In this document: one piece after another, positions 24,509 to 35,066 of the stretch
Layout of the letters: the number at the start of each line of letters is the position of its first letter
Numbering within the stretch: position 1 is the first letter of the stretch
Origin: Acephala macrosclerotiorum
Lineage: Eukaryota; Ascomycota; Leotiomycetes; Helotiales; Mollisiaceae
Direction: 5' to 3'
Length of the DNA: 64,000 nt
Assembly: GCA_014904845.1 (NCBI GenBank)
Contig: MU119302.1
Coordinates: forward strand, 62,001-126,000
Made by a program: the position numbers and the translations under genes
The notes under the pieces: model-generated
The model's input: the letters and a program-made list of their open reading frames with translations, nothing else
Told to the model about the DNA's origin: nothing
Databases searched by the model: none

Positions 24509-25357
24509 TCATCTAGATACGGATGAAAAGGTTGAGATACGATACGCTTCTCTGCAATAGGGACATCGCGTATAATGAGTGGCATCTGCGAACCACGGCC
24601 TAATACAGTCACGATGGAACACATGCCCACAAGGCAGTCTACGCACCCTCGCGTTATTTGCAGTAAGATTATCTAAACATATCGAACACTCCTCACCATC
24701 CTTGATAGTGTGAAGGTCGACAACTGCGAAGAGATCTGAGTCCCATCCAGGACGGATTAGGTGGAGTCTCTCTGTGAGAGAGACTCCGTCTAGTATATGT
24801 TCAGCATGCAATTCGATAAAAGATTGGAATCGTGCCTGATGCCAGGCGAGCCCAGTCCTCGTCTGATTGACTTCACGGAGCTCTCGTGCAACAAGCATGA
24901 GCTCGTCACCTCCGCCTCTCGCTTCTCCACGCGCCATCTGCATTGCCTGCTGCATTCGAAACTCAAGCTGAGCTTGTCTTGCGATTACCTCGGACATTAC
25001 TGAGTGATGTACGAAGGCTAGGATGAGCGGCATTGGCTGGCACTCATCAACGACAGAACGCCACAAGAGGCGGCGTTCAAGCTTCTCTGCTTCAGAGATC
25101 AGCTTGACTGACCCAGGAACGTGGTCGATGGCGCCGCTACAGTACCCACACAACCCGTTCTGGTAATGCGTTTCGTAAGTGGAGCCATTCAGGTCCTCTT
25201 CAGCATCACCAAGAACTCGATTGTGGTCGATTGGTGGAAGATGATAGGCGACGATTTGGGGGATTGGATCTTCGGGCAGCCAGGTGTTGGTGTGCCAAAG
25301 ACACCGTTCGGTGTGACCACACTCGTGATAGAAAGAGATCTGTGAAAAGTAGCCCAT
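24509..25357 (-). CDS. RING-H2 protein with N-terminal Cys/His module (paralog A)
   Basis: A single exon of 282 residues. The C-terminal RING-H2 runs C224-x2-C227-x15-C243-x-H245-x2-H248-x2-C251-x13-C265-x2-C268, a complete two-zinc ring of the E2-binding type. It is therefore probably an E3 ubiquitin ligase. The N-terminus has a second set of possible metal ligands: C13 and H15 in SFYHECGHTE, then C70 and C73 in GLCGYCSG. Between the two lies a helical region (LLWRSVVDE, then an Ala/Arg/Gln-rich stretch) and the element RPGWDSDLFAVVD. The gene at 42786-43895 has the same order of elements. The start is supported by conservation of the first ten residues between the two. Substrate is unknown. 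Confidence 0.85.
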   Translation of the reverse strand: MGYFSQISFYHECGHTERCLWHTNTWLPEDPIPQIVAYHLPPIDHNRVLGDAEEDLNGSTYETHYQNGLCGYCSGAIDHVPGSVKLISEAEKLERRLLWRSVVDECQPMPLILAFVHHSVMSEVIARQAQLEFRMQQAMQMARGEARGGGDELMLVARELREVNQTRTGLAWHQARFQSFIELHAEHILDGVSLTERLHLIRPGWDSDLFAVVDLHTIKDGEECSICLDNLTANNARVRRLPCGHVFHRDCIRPWFADATHYTRCPYCREAYRISTFSSVSR

Positions 25358-26272
25358 GACTACAAGTTGTTCTTGAATGGGAATTGAATAAAGTTTGAAG
25401 ATTATAGTTTAGTAGAAGATTTGTAGATGATGGGATAGGTTATTGGAAATGTGACTGCCGAAATACGGATGGAGAATCAAACCGTTTTCAATTATCCACT
25501 AAGACATTGTTCGAAATGGAACAGAGCTTCGCCCCGAACAAAGAGACAATGGATTCATTGTCGGAGAGCGTCCAGTGAGACAACGCCATTGTTCTGTCTT
25601 GACCAGGATATTCACGTGACTGCTGCTGCTATCGTTCCCATCCCCAACAACTTCTCCTTGTAAAAGCATACAGGAAGCGAATGCTGCGCAATAGTCGAGT
25701 ACTGAAATTCAAATGTAACACCGATCACTACTTCCTCATCCATCGAATGACTATAAGAATCGTGATAGGTTTCGTACCTCTCGCGAGGATACAGTCTAGG
25801 ATTAAACACTACTTCTCGCGCCGTTTAGCACTTAAACGCTGAATCTCTAGACATATTCAGTACGGGAGGTAACCAAACCGATAGGCAGCATTCGACTCAC
25901 TTAAATCAAAACAAAATTTCTCGAAATGACGCCCACTAGGGATTAAGGATAATAGTATACATTGATTATTGGTTGATTCATCTTACAATACTCTCGTCCC
26001 AACTCCATGATATCCAAATATTCCTTCCACCTCCTGTCCCATAGGTAATACCGTACGCCATATTCCTCCACTTCCTCCCTGCTATCCATATCTATGCGCC
26101 TCCCTCCTTTTGATGCGCTATCATAAATGCAGACCTTTTGATACACCCTCGTGATGCATGGTTCCCGTTCAACCCATATAACATGCAATCATTTTTCCCC
26201 ATCAATCATATCATAAATCGTTACAAGACATACCTCGCTTCCTTCCTCACTCACCAGGATTCTGATCCAAGC
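25358..26272. other. Intergenic region
   Basis: Two minus-strand genes are separated by 915 bp. An 81-codon minus frame (25943-26188) has protein-like content but only a TTG in place of a start codon. It may be 5' or 3' UTR, or a missed exon. Confidence 0.5.
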
Positions 26273-27502
26273 TCACTTTGTCTTCCCAAAGCACCCCTTT
26301 AACGCATCTCTCAACTCACTCAAACTCTTCCTCGGATTCTTCTTCCTCTTCTCAAATCCACTCCCACTCCCACCAGCCTTATTTGAATTCCTCCCCCAAC
26401 TCCCGCCACTACTAGCATTCGAACTCCCCCTTCTACTACACAGCCTACTCTTTAGACTCCCGAACACGGAGTGATGTTCCTCCTCATCGTCATCCTCGTC
26501 GAAATGAGAGATGAATTGTTCAACGATGTCTGTTGGGTGAATAACAGGGAGGACGAGAGGAGTTGGTGGCGCTGAGCGTGTCGCGTAGAAGCGGTTGGAA
26601 CCCGAGTTGTGGTGGGAGTTGGAAGTTGATGGTGGGTATGGATAAGGGATAGAGGGGTGGTCGTTGGCGGATGTGCAGGCGTTGAGGTTTGAGGGGCGGA
26701 CGACGCGGGCTTGCGATGGAGCTGTGTATGCGCGCGAACGTGCCGGGCGAGGAGGAGCAGCAGGTTGTTGCGGAGGTTTTTGGACTCGAGACTCGGTCTG
26801 TTGAGGCCATGATTGATGTGATGGGTAGGGTGATGGTGCGACAGGAAATGCTGTATGTGATGGTTGCGGTCGAACAATGTGGATTGTTTTGCTGCGGTCG
26901 CGTGATGAGCGCGCTGCGTCTGATCGGTGGAGATCGCCTAGGTATGGCGAGAAAGTATCTGGTTTGATGGGACTGCGGTTTCGGGGCGAGATGTGAACTT
27001 CTGATGGCGCGTAAGAGAATAGGGCTGGTGGAAAATCGTGGTAGAGGGGACTCTCCAGCAGAGATACTTTGATGGGCGACTGATCTGTGAAGAACTGCAT
27101 CCAAATCTTCTCAGCTGCGAGATCAACGGCTGAAGGGTTACAGTTGTACGGATCCTCGAACGATGTAATAGAGTTGGGCGATGGAGATGATGCGTAGTGA
27201 TTGTTCGTCAGACCTGGATCGGAGCTGTCGGATGACATGGAACAGCGATGCTGGAGTTCCTTCGATGTTTGACGGCATGCGACAGTGCGTCTCTCAAATT
27301 CTTTCATGCTTCCAGGAGAATGGAAGTACGGATCCATGGAACCTTGTTGAGCTTTGCTGAGACGCATTGTCGAAAATGTTGTTGTCGAAGGCGATGAGAG
27401 AAGCCAGCCGGAGGTCGCGTCGTCTCGAACAAGTACTATTGTGTCCTCTTTATCAATAGAATATTCTTCGTCGAAGAATTTGGTCCGTATTGAACTCCCC
27501 AT
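26273..27502 (-). CDS. Ser/Pro-rich low-complexity protein, function unknown
   Basis: A single exon of 409 residues with a real ATG. The N-terminus (MGSSIRTKFFDEEYSIDKED) is mixed-charge. Residues about 200-330 are very rich in Pro, Ser, Arg and Tyr. An acidic run (DEDDDEEEHH) lies near residue 338-347. The C-terminus is Gly/Ser-rich, then basic, ending in a predicted short helix (SLSELRDALKGCFGKTK). The long frame in such biased sequence is partly helped by composition. The ordered N- and C-terminal ends argue that it is real. No family is recognised. Confidence 0.65.
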   Translation of the reverse strand: MGSSIRTKFFDEEYSIDKEDTIVLVRDDATSGWLLSSPSTTTFSTMRLSKAQQGSMDPYFHSPGSMKEFERRTVACRQTSKELQHRCSMSSDSSDPGLTNNHYASSPSPNSITSFEDPYNCNPSAVDLAAEKIWMQFFTDQSPIKVSLLESPLYHDFPPALFSYAPSEVHISPRNRSPIKPDTFSPYLGDLHRSDAARSSRDRSKTIHIVRPQPSHTAFPVAPSPYPSHQSWPQQTESRVQKPPQQPAAPPRPARSRAYTAPSQARVVRPSNLNACTSANDHPSIPYPYPPSTSNSHHNSGSNRFYATRSAPPTPLVLPVIHPTDIVEQFISHFDEDDDEEEHHSVFGSLKSRLCSRRGSSNASSGGSWGRNSNKAGGSGSGFEKRKKNPRKSLSELRDALKGCFGKTK

Positions 27503-28970
27503 GTTGGGCGAGGAATGCTGGCCTGGACTTGAATTCCAGAAGGTGGAGGCAAAACAACTCGATACACAACCTCAAAATGTACATATATTGACACTTGGAT
27601 CAATATGAAGAGAATGAAAAGACATTGGGGAATCTTGGAATTAAAGAGACAGCAGCACATCTCGAGCCCGCCACCACATTTTCAGTGTAAAAGAAAACTT
27701 GCTGCATGAAAGCACCTGTGAAGTAGCCTCAATTGCGGACAGTTCGAGTAGTCAGAACGAGGCGTGCTCCTAAGCAATTTTCGTAGAGGTAAACAACGAT
27801 CACAGAATATCCCAAACACGCCAACCGCAGGGGTTTCAGATATTGGCTTGCCTCGGGCGACCATTGGCGGCGGCTGGGAAGGAGTTCGCAGATCCCGTAC
27901 ACCCACACTGCATGTTCCAGATGCATCGTATTTTGAGAAACGGAGAATTTGGGGCCCAACCTTATCCCCACTGCGAGATCAGTTGCACGACATAAAGCAG
28001 GGACTTGCTCCTGCAGGAGGATCATAACAAAATTGAGAGTTAACTGCACAATGATGCTTCCCCTATGCAGGTCCGCACCAAGTTCATGCAAACGATCGAA
28101 AACAACAAGAGTGCCGGCAGCACATTGAGGGCCTCAACGAGGAACGCCGCACAGCGGACATGCCTCCGGGACACGTCTAAGTGCTTGTTACTGGCTATAA
28201 AAGTCGCATGTTCGATTCTCGAAACGGCCATGCGAGGGCAACGTGAGGAGATTTTCAATCTCCCTTGCCTTGAGGCTCGAGCCATTGAGCGATGGCTGGG
28301 CCATGGCCTCCTGCAGACGACAATGAGAAAGGCAGAAGGTCGTGCTCTCAGCTTGTGCGGGTTGCTGAGTTTATCCGAGGATTTGATAGATGTTGTAAAA
28401 GGGTATTGATGCATTTAAAGAGAGGGATGTTTGAAAAGAAACTGGAGATTGCGACCATGGGTGGAAAAAGTGGAGAGTCACGTGAATTGGCGCTAATGGG
28501 GCTTTCTTCGCCTTCCTTGTCTCCAAAATTCAATCTTGAACCATCTCAGAACCGGATCAACATCCTTTGGATAACGAGCTCGTTTGCATTAGCTCATTAG
28601 GTTACGATGGCCTCGAACAATTTATAGTCCTCTCGTCTTTGGAAGTGTTTCGAGACGCTTGGCAAAAAGCTTCCGAGATGTCCTTGAGGAAGGCACTATT
28701 TCATCAGTGGCACCTCTAAACTATCAACTAAAAGATGCGATTAGGTACCAAGATCATGTTGTGCGCAATGGTATGAGACCCAGCTGTCGATAGACGTCAC
28801 GCCGAGATTCCGTAGTGAGCCTCAAGGTCTATTTTTGTCTCCCATTTCACGATATCGATTTACACGGCCACACAATCCTAGCATGAAGTGAAACCTATTC
28901 ATCTATTCCTAATTTGTTCATTCAAAATCCCCCAAATTCCTCATCGTGTCAATATTACTTTTCATCCGGA
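27503..28970. other. Intergenic region with no clear gene
   Basis: The frame 28065-28409 (+) has 114 codons starting at an ATG. An antisense frame of similar size covers the same bases. Neither resembles a known family, so I do not call either. Confidence 0.5.
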
Positions 28971-29037
28971 TTCAGCAGCCAACGAAATCAGAGACAAGCC
29001 CGAGTAGGATATCGGCCACGAGCATCGGGTTGGTTTC

Positions 29038-30567
29038 ATGAATCGTCAGAATCGAGTCCCTAGATTGACTCATTTTAACGATGAAAGGGAGGAGGAGCCA
29101 GATACGAGCGAGGATATCAAGGTCGAGAGAGCTGGAGAGAAGAAGCCCGTCGATTTCCGAGATTTCATCAATGCTCAGGAGGATCTGCATCTGAGAAGAC
29201 CAGATATGCATTCCGAGGGATAGAGATTCGTGCTGAATACGAGTGAAGATTGGATCAAGAATACAGAGAAATGGCCTACCAATCTCGAGCGAAAACAGAA
29301 AGAGGGGACAGCTAAGAAGAAAGATTCGGAGAGAAGCAGAAGTAGGTCAATGGCCATCACAAGAACTCCGAGAAACAAGACCAGAAAGACGACAACGATA
29401 GTGTTCAGCAGGAGTATGGGTGAAACGAGAGTCGGGTGAGAACAAGCATCACGACACGTGTGGCACTGGAAACGATACAGACAATGAAGATTCGAGTGGC
29501 GATGAGCGAAAAGTCCGAGTATCAAAAGCTTCGAGAGAAGTGCTCACCTCGGGAGATTGCTTTGCGTCGCTCACTTCAGCACGGGAAAGATTACATCTAC
29601 AACTTGAAGCAGAATGATAGCGAGTGAAAACCCAGTCAGCTATGCGGACCCGCTCGTTTCCATCGACGAAGCAGACCAATTCAGTACCGACAATTAGATC
29701 CCAAGACCGCTAAATTTAGTTCGTCTCACTAGAAAGGTACGCAATCTTCATCGTCATGAGAGCAGAACTAACATTAACAGCATACATTGAACGGAGAGCC
29801 AAAGCTCCAACCACTCTTTGAAGCTGGCCGTATCACGCCAAATGAGTTTCTCTATGTTCAAAATTGTGGAGCGGTGCCTTACCTTCTCTGGGAAGTTCAC
29901 AAGTTCGAGGTTCAAGGTTTGAAACCTGACCAGAAGCTAGAGCTCACGATGGACCAATTCGGTAAGCGTTTTAACACCGTAAACATAACAGTCACTCTAG
30001 CATGTGATGGGAAACGAAGAAAAGAGCGGGACATGATCAAGCGTTCCAAAGGGTTCAACTGGGGGAGTGGCGCTGTATCTTGTGCATACTGGAAGGGACC
30101 TCTGCCGCGAGACCTGCTTTCTGCCGCTGGCCTTCCTGGCAAACTCGACGAAGGCCGCCGATTATAGGTGAAATTCGAAGGCGCCGATGAACCTTCCGAA
30201 GGGAGACACGCTACCTGCATTCCTCTCAATTATGCGGTGGGCCCGATGAACGATGTGATATTAGCATACGAGATGAACGTTGTCCCATTACCTCCAGATC
30301 ACGGCCATCCAGTCCAAATCATCATCCCTGGCTACGTCGGAGGTCATTGTGTGAAGTGGCTCCACAAGGTCTGTATCAGGGATAAGGAGAACGATTCTCA
30401 TTACCACATCTGGGATAATCGAGTCCTGCCAGCTTTCATCACCGAGAAAGACTGGCGAACTTGCGAATGTCGGTTTCGCACATCCGAGCACAGCATGCAA
30501 TGAACAGAATCTCAACAGCGTGATCAGAAACTCGGTCGCTTCCTCTCGCTGCCGCCGCTTGAGACGG
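29038..30567 (+). pseudogene. Nitrate reductase N-terminal and molybdopterin part (broken)
   Basis: From 29781 the frame reads LNGEPKLQPLFEAGRITPNE, then ACDGKRRKERDMIKRSKGFN, NWGSGAVSCAYWKGPL, IIPGYVGGHCVKWL and NDSHYHIWDNRVLP. This is the molybdopterin domain of fungal nitrate reductase, including the Mo-ligand cysteine region. A 44-nt intron (29737-29780) precedes it. Upstream frames (29038-29735) hold the charged N-terminal extension in several phases. Breaks are TAG at 29695-29697 (IPR normally follows Trp), TAG at 30165-30167 (GRRL*VKFEG, normally Trp), a frameshift near 29620 and one near 30451. After the latter, HPSTACNEQNLNSV is read in the new phase to about 30522. The Mo dimerisation and cytochrome b5 domains are absent; the FAD/NAD part lies 3.6 kb away. 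Confidence 0.85.
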
Positions 30568-30920
30568 GCGCGTTCATTGGCGCTAGATCGCCGCGGCTTT
30601 TTCCACGAGGCGCGATTCTGAGTCGAGGTTGCATTTCCACTGCATGCATCTGTCTCAATGAGGACAAAAGACTCAACACACCCAAACAACGCCTGTCAGC
30701 AACATGTCCATCCATCAGGAGAGACTAATGAGAGTTCGTCCAGCGAATTGTGATATGATAAGGCCATGCCACTCGCTGTTATATTTCAGCAATAAAATGA
30801 GTCAATGGGGGAAGCACCTTCGCATATAATAATGGGGAGTTCTAAGTTCGCTGACCATGAGGCGGGGCAATTCATCGCTGAGAAGATTTTCTGGCACCGA
30901 GCAACAGCGTCAACGACATC
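30568..30920. other. Junction between nitrate reductase remnant and inserted genes
   Basis: Nitrate-reductase-like sequence ends near 30522. The next 350-400 bp up to the PD-(D/E)XK-like gene contain no frame of interest and no obvious inverted or direct repeat marking an insertion border. Confidence 0.4.
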
Positions 30921-31574
30921 ATGTCCATCATCAACGACCAGCCGACCCTCGAACTTTGGCGGTCGGCAGAGAGAGAGAACGAGTGGGCAACTACCAGGCT
31001 ATGGGAGTACATTCTAAGGGCCCAAGTCTTCATAGGCCCGACGTGGGCAATATCGTCTCAGCAGCCACCGGGGAATGAAGAAGGAAACCAGAGACGGGTC
31101 GATATTGTTATCGAACATTGGGACGACACCGATGGCTGGATGCAATGGATGTTCGTCGAAGCCAAGCTCGCGGGAGCAACTCCAGAGGAGGTCGCGAGCG
31201 CTGAACAACAAGCTTTCACAGCATCAGTAGCTTATACGCACTATTACGACGTGCCTCGAGTCTGCTCGATGACGTGCTTTGGGGGGAAAGCCAAACTCTG
31301 GCTCTATGCCGGAGCAGATTACCTTGAACCGTTCGTTCCGCCAGAGTCCGACGGCCTGGGAGTCCGAGAGGAATACGTCGATGTGCATAGTACCGATGGA
31401 TATCAGATACTTGTAGGCCTCGAGTTTATCCGCGATCACCGGGTGCCAGCACCAACTTTACAAAGCACGTCGTCACCATCTCCGCCTTACAACATCGCCG
31501 ATGGAGAATCCTCATCCGGTGTGAGAGCTAAAGAAGGGATGCCTCCATTCATGAGGCATGATCAATTGTACTAG
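30921..31574 (+). CDS. Putative PD-(D/E)XK nuclease-fold protein
   Basis: A single exon of 217 residues with a real ATG. Residues 59-82 read RRVDIVIEHW, then 10 residues, then FVEAKLAG. D61 followed by E80-x-K82 is the catalytic arrangement of the PD-(D/E)XK nuclease fold: a beta-strand aspartate, then ExK on the next strand. A helix beginning EEVASAEQQAFTAS follows, with glutamines where many such enzymes have a conserved Gln, then further strands (VCSMTCFGGKAKLWLYA). The tail from residue about 178 is Ser/Pro-rich. Fungi carry many uncharacterised stand-alone proteins of this type; whether this one cuts DNA is unknown. It has no stop or frameshift, although it lies between the two halves of a dead nitrate reductase gene. 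Confidence 0.65.
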   Translation: MSIINDQPTLELWRSAERENEWATTRLWEYILRAQVFIGPTWAISSQQPPGNEEGNQRRVDIVIEHWDDTDGWMQWMFVEAKLAGATPEEVASAEQQAFTASVAYTHYYDVPRVCSMTCFGGKAKLWLYAGADYLEPFVPPESDGLGVREEYVDVHSTDGYQILVGLEFIRDHRVPAPTLQSTSSPSPPYNIADGESSSGVRAKEGMPPFMRHDQLY

Positions 31575-31817
31575 GTGGAAACATAGCAGGCTGATATAGT
31601 CATTTACTTCCGAGCGGACGGTCGAAAGCACAGAACCTCTATCACAGTTTAGCATCAAGGGGAGATTGATTTACAAGGACAAAGGACGCCTATACTTTTT
31701 AAGGAAGGTGGTCAGTCATCGGGAGGATTGCTATGGTGCACTTATCAACTTGGCTCTCTCGCTGGAGATCCGAAGCGAAACGGGACGGGGAGCCATTGAA
31801 ATTTTTACACCTCAAGA

Positions 31818-33691
31818 TTACGTTTCTATACAGAGTACCCCTGAGGAACGGTTGAACCAATAGTGTGCCTTGCCCCGCATGGTATGAATAACGTATCCAC
31901 TCCAATCCGAGTCTTTCGTTGCCTCAGTAGCAAAATCAATGCGCATGCCTGATCCACGAGGTGACTCCAAGCTTTGATAGCAGAGCATCAAAGGACAATT
32001 AATTCGCCTCTCCTCCAATGTGCCGTTGATGCGACACTGTCCTAAAACGCGTTGGCTCTCATCCACGTAGCACAATAGGACCCCTTTGCAAAGAGAGTTC
32101 GAAGGCTCGTTGAAGACAATCACAGAAACAACGTCATCGAGAGGTGCGTAGGAGTAGTATATATCGTCACCTTTCAAGGGGCATGCTGTCGGTGTTGGTA
32201 AAGTTGCGATGGCCACAGAAGTCTTAGTTTTATCGCAGTGAACGGCGATAGAAGGTATGGGACGCCCAAAAGCAGGCTCCTCGAACAAGAGCAAAAGGGG
32301 CAAAGATTTTCCAAGTTGAACAGGCAGCCCACCTTGCGGTGCCCATTGGCCAATATGACAAGCCTTGTGATTTGTGAAAAGCTACGCAGAACCTCAGTAA
32401 AAGAATCCGACAATGCAGGCGGACGCATTTACCTGTAGATCAAAGTATGTCTTAAACCGTCGCCGAGTCACAACTCGCACGTCAAGAATGGACTCTCGAG
32501 GGGACAGGGGAAAGTAAATCCAGATGATGTGTGGTTGCAGGCGCTTAGAAAATCGTTCAAAAGTCAACATAGCAGAAGGGGAAAGTTTAGTATGATTGTG
32601 AATGTTATAAATTCTGCCATCGTTGAAGAAGAAAGTGAGGCCTGTGGCCTGCTTTAAATCTAGTGTACGAAAACGGGCAGGTGGGGAAGGTAGACCGGGA
32701 TAGAATTGGCAGGTAAAAAGATTCGGAGGACACGGTATGTCCCATAAGTAGAATCCATTGTGGTTAGGAGGTAAACCAAATCTGAGCAGTCCATCCTACC
32801 ACATGCGTCAGTAGACTTCAGGGGAGAATTGCAAGCAACTAACTTTGAGCTCTCCGCTGATATTGTCGAAGCTTCTCGCCTCTTCCACAATGAATTCTTG
32901 GCAGCCCTTTAGGCTGGGCTCGTAAAGAGCCGTGATACGTTCTAGCAACCTGATACCAGTCGCATCGATGCAAACCCTCATAATCTGTTGTCGAGCCAAT
33001 ATTTGAGATCTAATAACCGTTTTTATCGGACTTCCGCGCTCCCAGCCCAATACTTCATTGATCGGTGTGCGCCGAATATCCACCGAATGACATTTCGGAA
33101 TTGTCTCTGCAAAGCTCAACACGGCCAGATATCGCCAGATAGTCGCTGTCCTAGAGAACTGTTCAACTAGACCCAATACTTCCAACGGTAGAATCTTCAG
33201 CAACGGTATGCCAAGATCGTTTGCAACGGCGAAGAGGATCCTCGAATCAATCTCGCCCTTCCTGATGTATTCCTCCAATCTCAAAGCCATTCGCCATGGG
33301 TTCTTGAACGCTGCTCTCGTCCATACATGTTGCATATGCTTGTTCGTGCCATTGTATATCTTCAAGCAATCTGTGTGTACTATGAAAGCCTCGACCGACT
33401 TTGCACAATTTATGCAGTTCGGAAATCGGCAGATCGTGTATTGTTCTGACCGTTCGCTATGAGCGACAATCAATGGTTGATAGCCGTGAGCCGGAAATAG
33501 AAAAGGGTCTGTATGGCCGTTGTAAAGGGTCGAATCTGCGTTGCTCAATACTGTGAACGTTAGTCAATATAAGGTCAGATACCACGAAAGAAACTTATAC
33601 ATGCTACCACAGAATCATTTAGAGCCACGGCGCTGCGACACAAATTGCACGCCGGTCGAAGACCTAGATGCCTTCTGCCAGTACTCGTCAT
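31818..33691 (-). CDS. Four-exon fungal-specific protein with N-terminal CxxC, 568 aa
   Basis: Exons are 33691-33601, 33550-32844, 32795-32433 and 32363-31818. Introns of 50, 48 and 69 nt have donors GTATAAG, GTTAGT and GTAAAT, all phases fit, and the frame runs unbroken to a stop at 31818. The N-terminus has a Cys pair (RPACNLCRSAVALND) and later CRFPNCINCAK and VHTDCLKIY, a likely zinc-binding set. The middle reads LPLEVLGLVEQFSRTATIWR, an F-box-like or LPPEI-type helix often seen in lineage-expanded fungal families. The second half is beta-rich (GLTFFFNDGRIYNI; HIGQWAPQGGLPVQLGK). I recall similar multi-copy proteins in Helotiales with unknown function. The lack of damage next to two pseudogenes suggests recent arrival or selection. 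Confidence 0.8.
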
Positions 33692-34107
33692 TTGAAGCTG
33701 CGGTGCCTCAATAGATTTCAGTTGAGATTCAGGGGCGGGCGTTTGCTACCCTCAGAACTCAGGTCATCAAAGCTGAAAGCCACGCTAAGTGCGCTAGCGG
33801 CCGCCTTTGCAAGAACACTTATCAAACAGCTCAAATGTCTTCAAAAAGCCGTAAAGTTGATAAAGAAAAGTTATATAAGTTTCCAAATCAAGTTTCTTAA
33901 CCTTACTGGGTTGTCGTTTTCCGCTCCTGAAGCGGTTGAGATTTGGCCCTCGCGATTTGGTTTTTGGGCTTGTGTTCAGATTCTGGAAAGCCGATTCACG
34001 TTTTCGCAGACGGTGTCGTTTATCCTATGGCGAATAGAATTATGCACTCTGCAGGTTGTTGTATTCTTGTCTTGATGTTGTCTGAGTCCACGAGAAATAT
34101 CTGGGCG

Positions 34108-34950
34108 CTAACTTAGCAAACAAATATTCAGACATAGCTCTCCAGAAGCATCGCTTGGTGCAAGTCAAGCTCGCCAAACGCACCAAGCTCTCAAAAGACA
34201 CCCATCGTTAAGGTTACACCTTCCCCTATTCCTTCTCCAAACTCGGTCTCCAAGCCTACCAACACATCCAATTCGGCTACTACTTCAAATACCAGATGCT
34301 CATTTGCTCCTACACACCCACTCGCTCCGTCATCGAGGCCGAAGAAGATGGGACTTTCGATCTCGTTGTTAAGACGTATTTCCCGCACCGGAAACAGCTA
34401 GGTGGTGCGATGAGCAATATTTTGGATTGTATGCCGATTGGGAAGGAGGTTGAGGTTCGGGGTCCAACCGGGGAGAATTCTTATCAGGGAACGGAAGTTC
34501 GTCATTGAAGACAGAGAGCACCATTTCTCCAAGGTCTCTCTCATTCTTGGTGGTTCGGGGATTGCGCCTAGCTATGCGCTCATCGCGAAGATTCTGGGCG
34601 GTCAGGATGATAAGACAGAGGTGAGGGTTTTGGGTGCGAATAAAAGTGAAGGCGATATTTTGCTGAAGGAGCACATGGAGAAATTTGCCAACGAGCATAG
34701 CGAGCAGCTTAAGGTCTGCCATATTTTGAGTCATCCGAGTGAGGAGTGGAAGAGGGTGAAAAGACATGTGAATGCGGATATCATTAAGGAGAATTGCTCT
34801 GCGCCGCATGGTGAGAAGGAGAGAAGGAGAGTGGTGTTTCTATGCGGGCCGCCTGCAATGATTCAAAAGGCCGCATTGCCGGCATTGAGGGATTGGTGTA
34901 TGAGGAGAAGGACTGTTTTGGCTCCCGAAACAGGGCCTGAAGTATGGTCA
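34108..34950 (+). pseudogene. Nitrate reductase C-terminal FAD/NAD(P) part (broken)
   Basis: The plus strand reads ALQKHRLVQVKLAKRTKLSK, then a TAA at 34209-34211, then YTFPYSFSKLGLQAYQHIQF, GTFDLVVKTYF, GGAMSNILDCMPIGKEVEVR, a frameshift near 34485, LILGGSGIAPSYALIAKIL (the GGxGIxP NAD(P)-binding motif) and VVFLCGPPAMIQKAALPAL (the CGPPxM motif). One more frameshift near 34890 leads to the expected C-terminal YEEEKDCFG. This is the cytochrome-b5-reductase-like module of nitrate reductase. It starts in the linker just after where the cytochrome b5 domain would be. Same strand and order as the 29-30.5 kb part, so most likely the other end of the same ancestral gene. Confidence 0.85.
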
Positions 34951-35066
34951 CTGGAATTTCGTTTTCTCTTTTCGTCAGTTTGAAAATCAGGTTCTAGATA
35001 CGCTCTTCTGATGGGCGGGCGCTAGCACGCGATTAATGATGGTTCCCGCTTGCTCTTTTCAGCAAA

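Noticed and set aside
25943..26188. 81-codon minus frame with protein-like content
   Set aside because: No ATG and no splice acceptor in phase could be found. It may be UTR.
28040..28414. Pair of antisense frames of about 115-124 codons
   Set aside because: Equal open length on both strands and no motif. Neither can be preferred.
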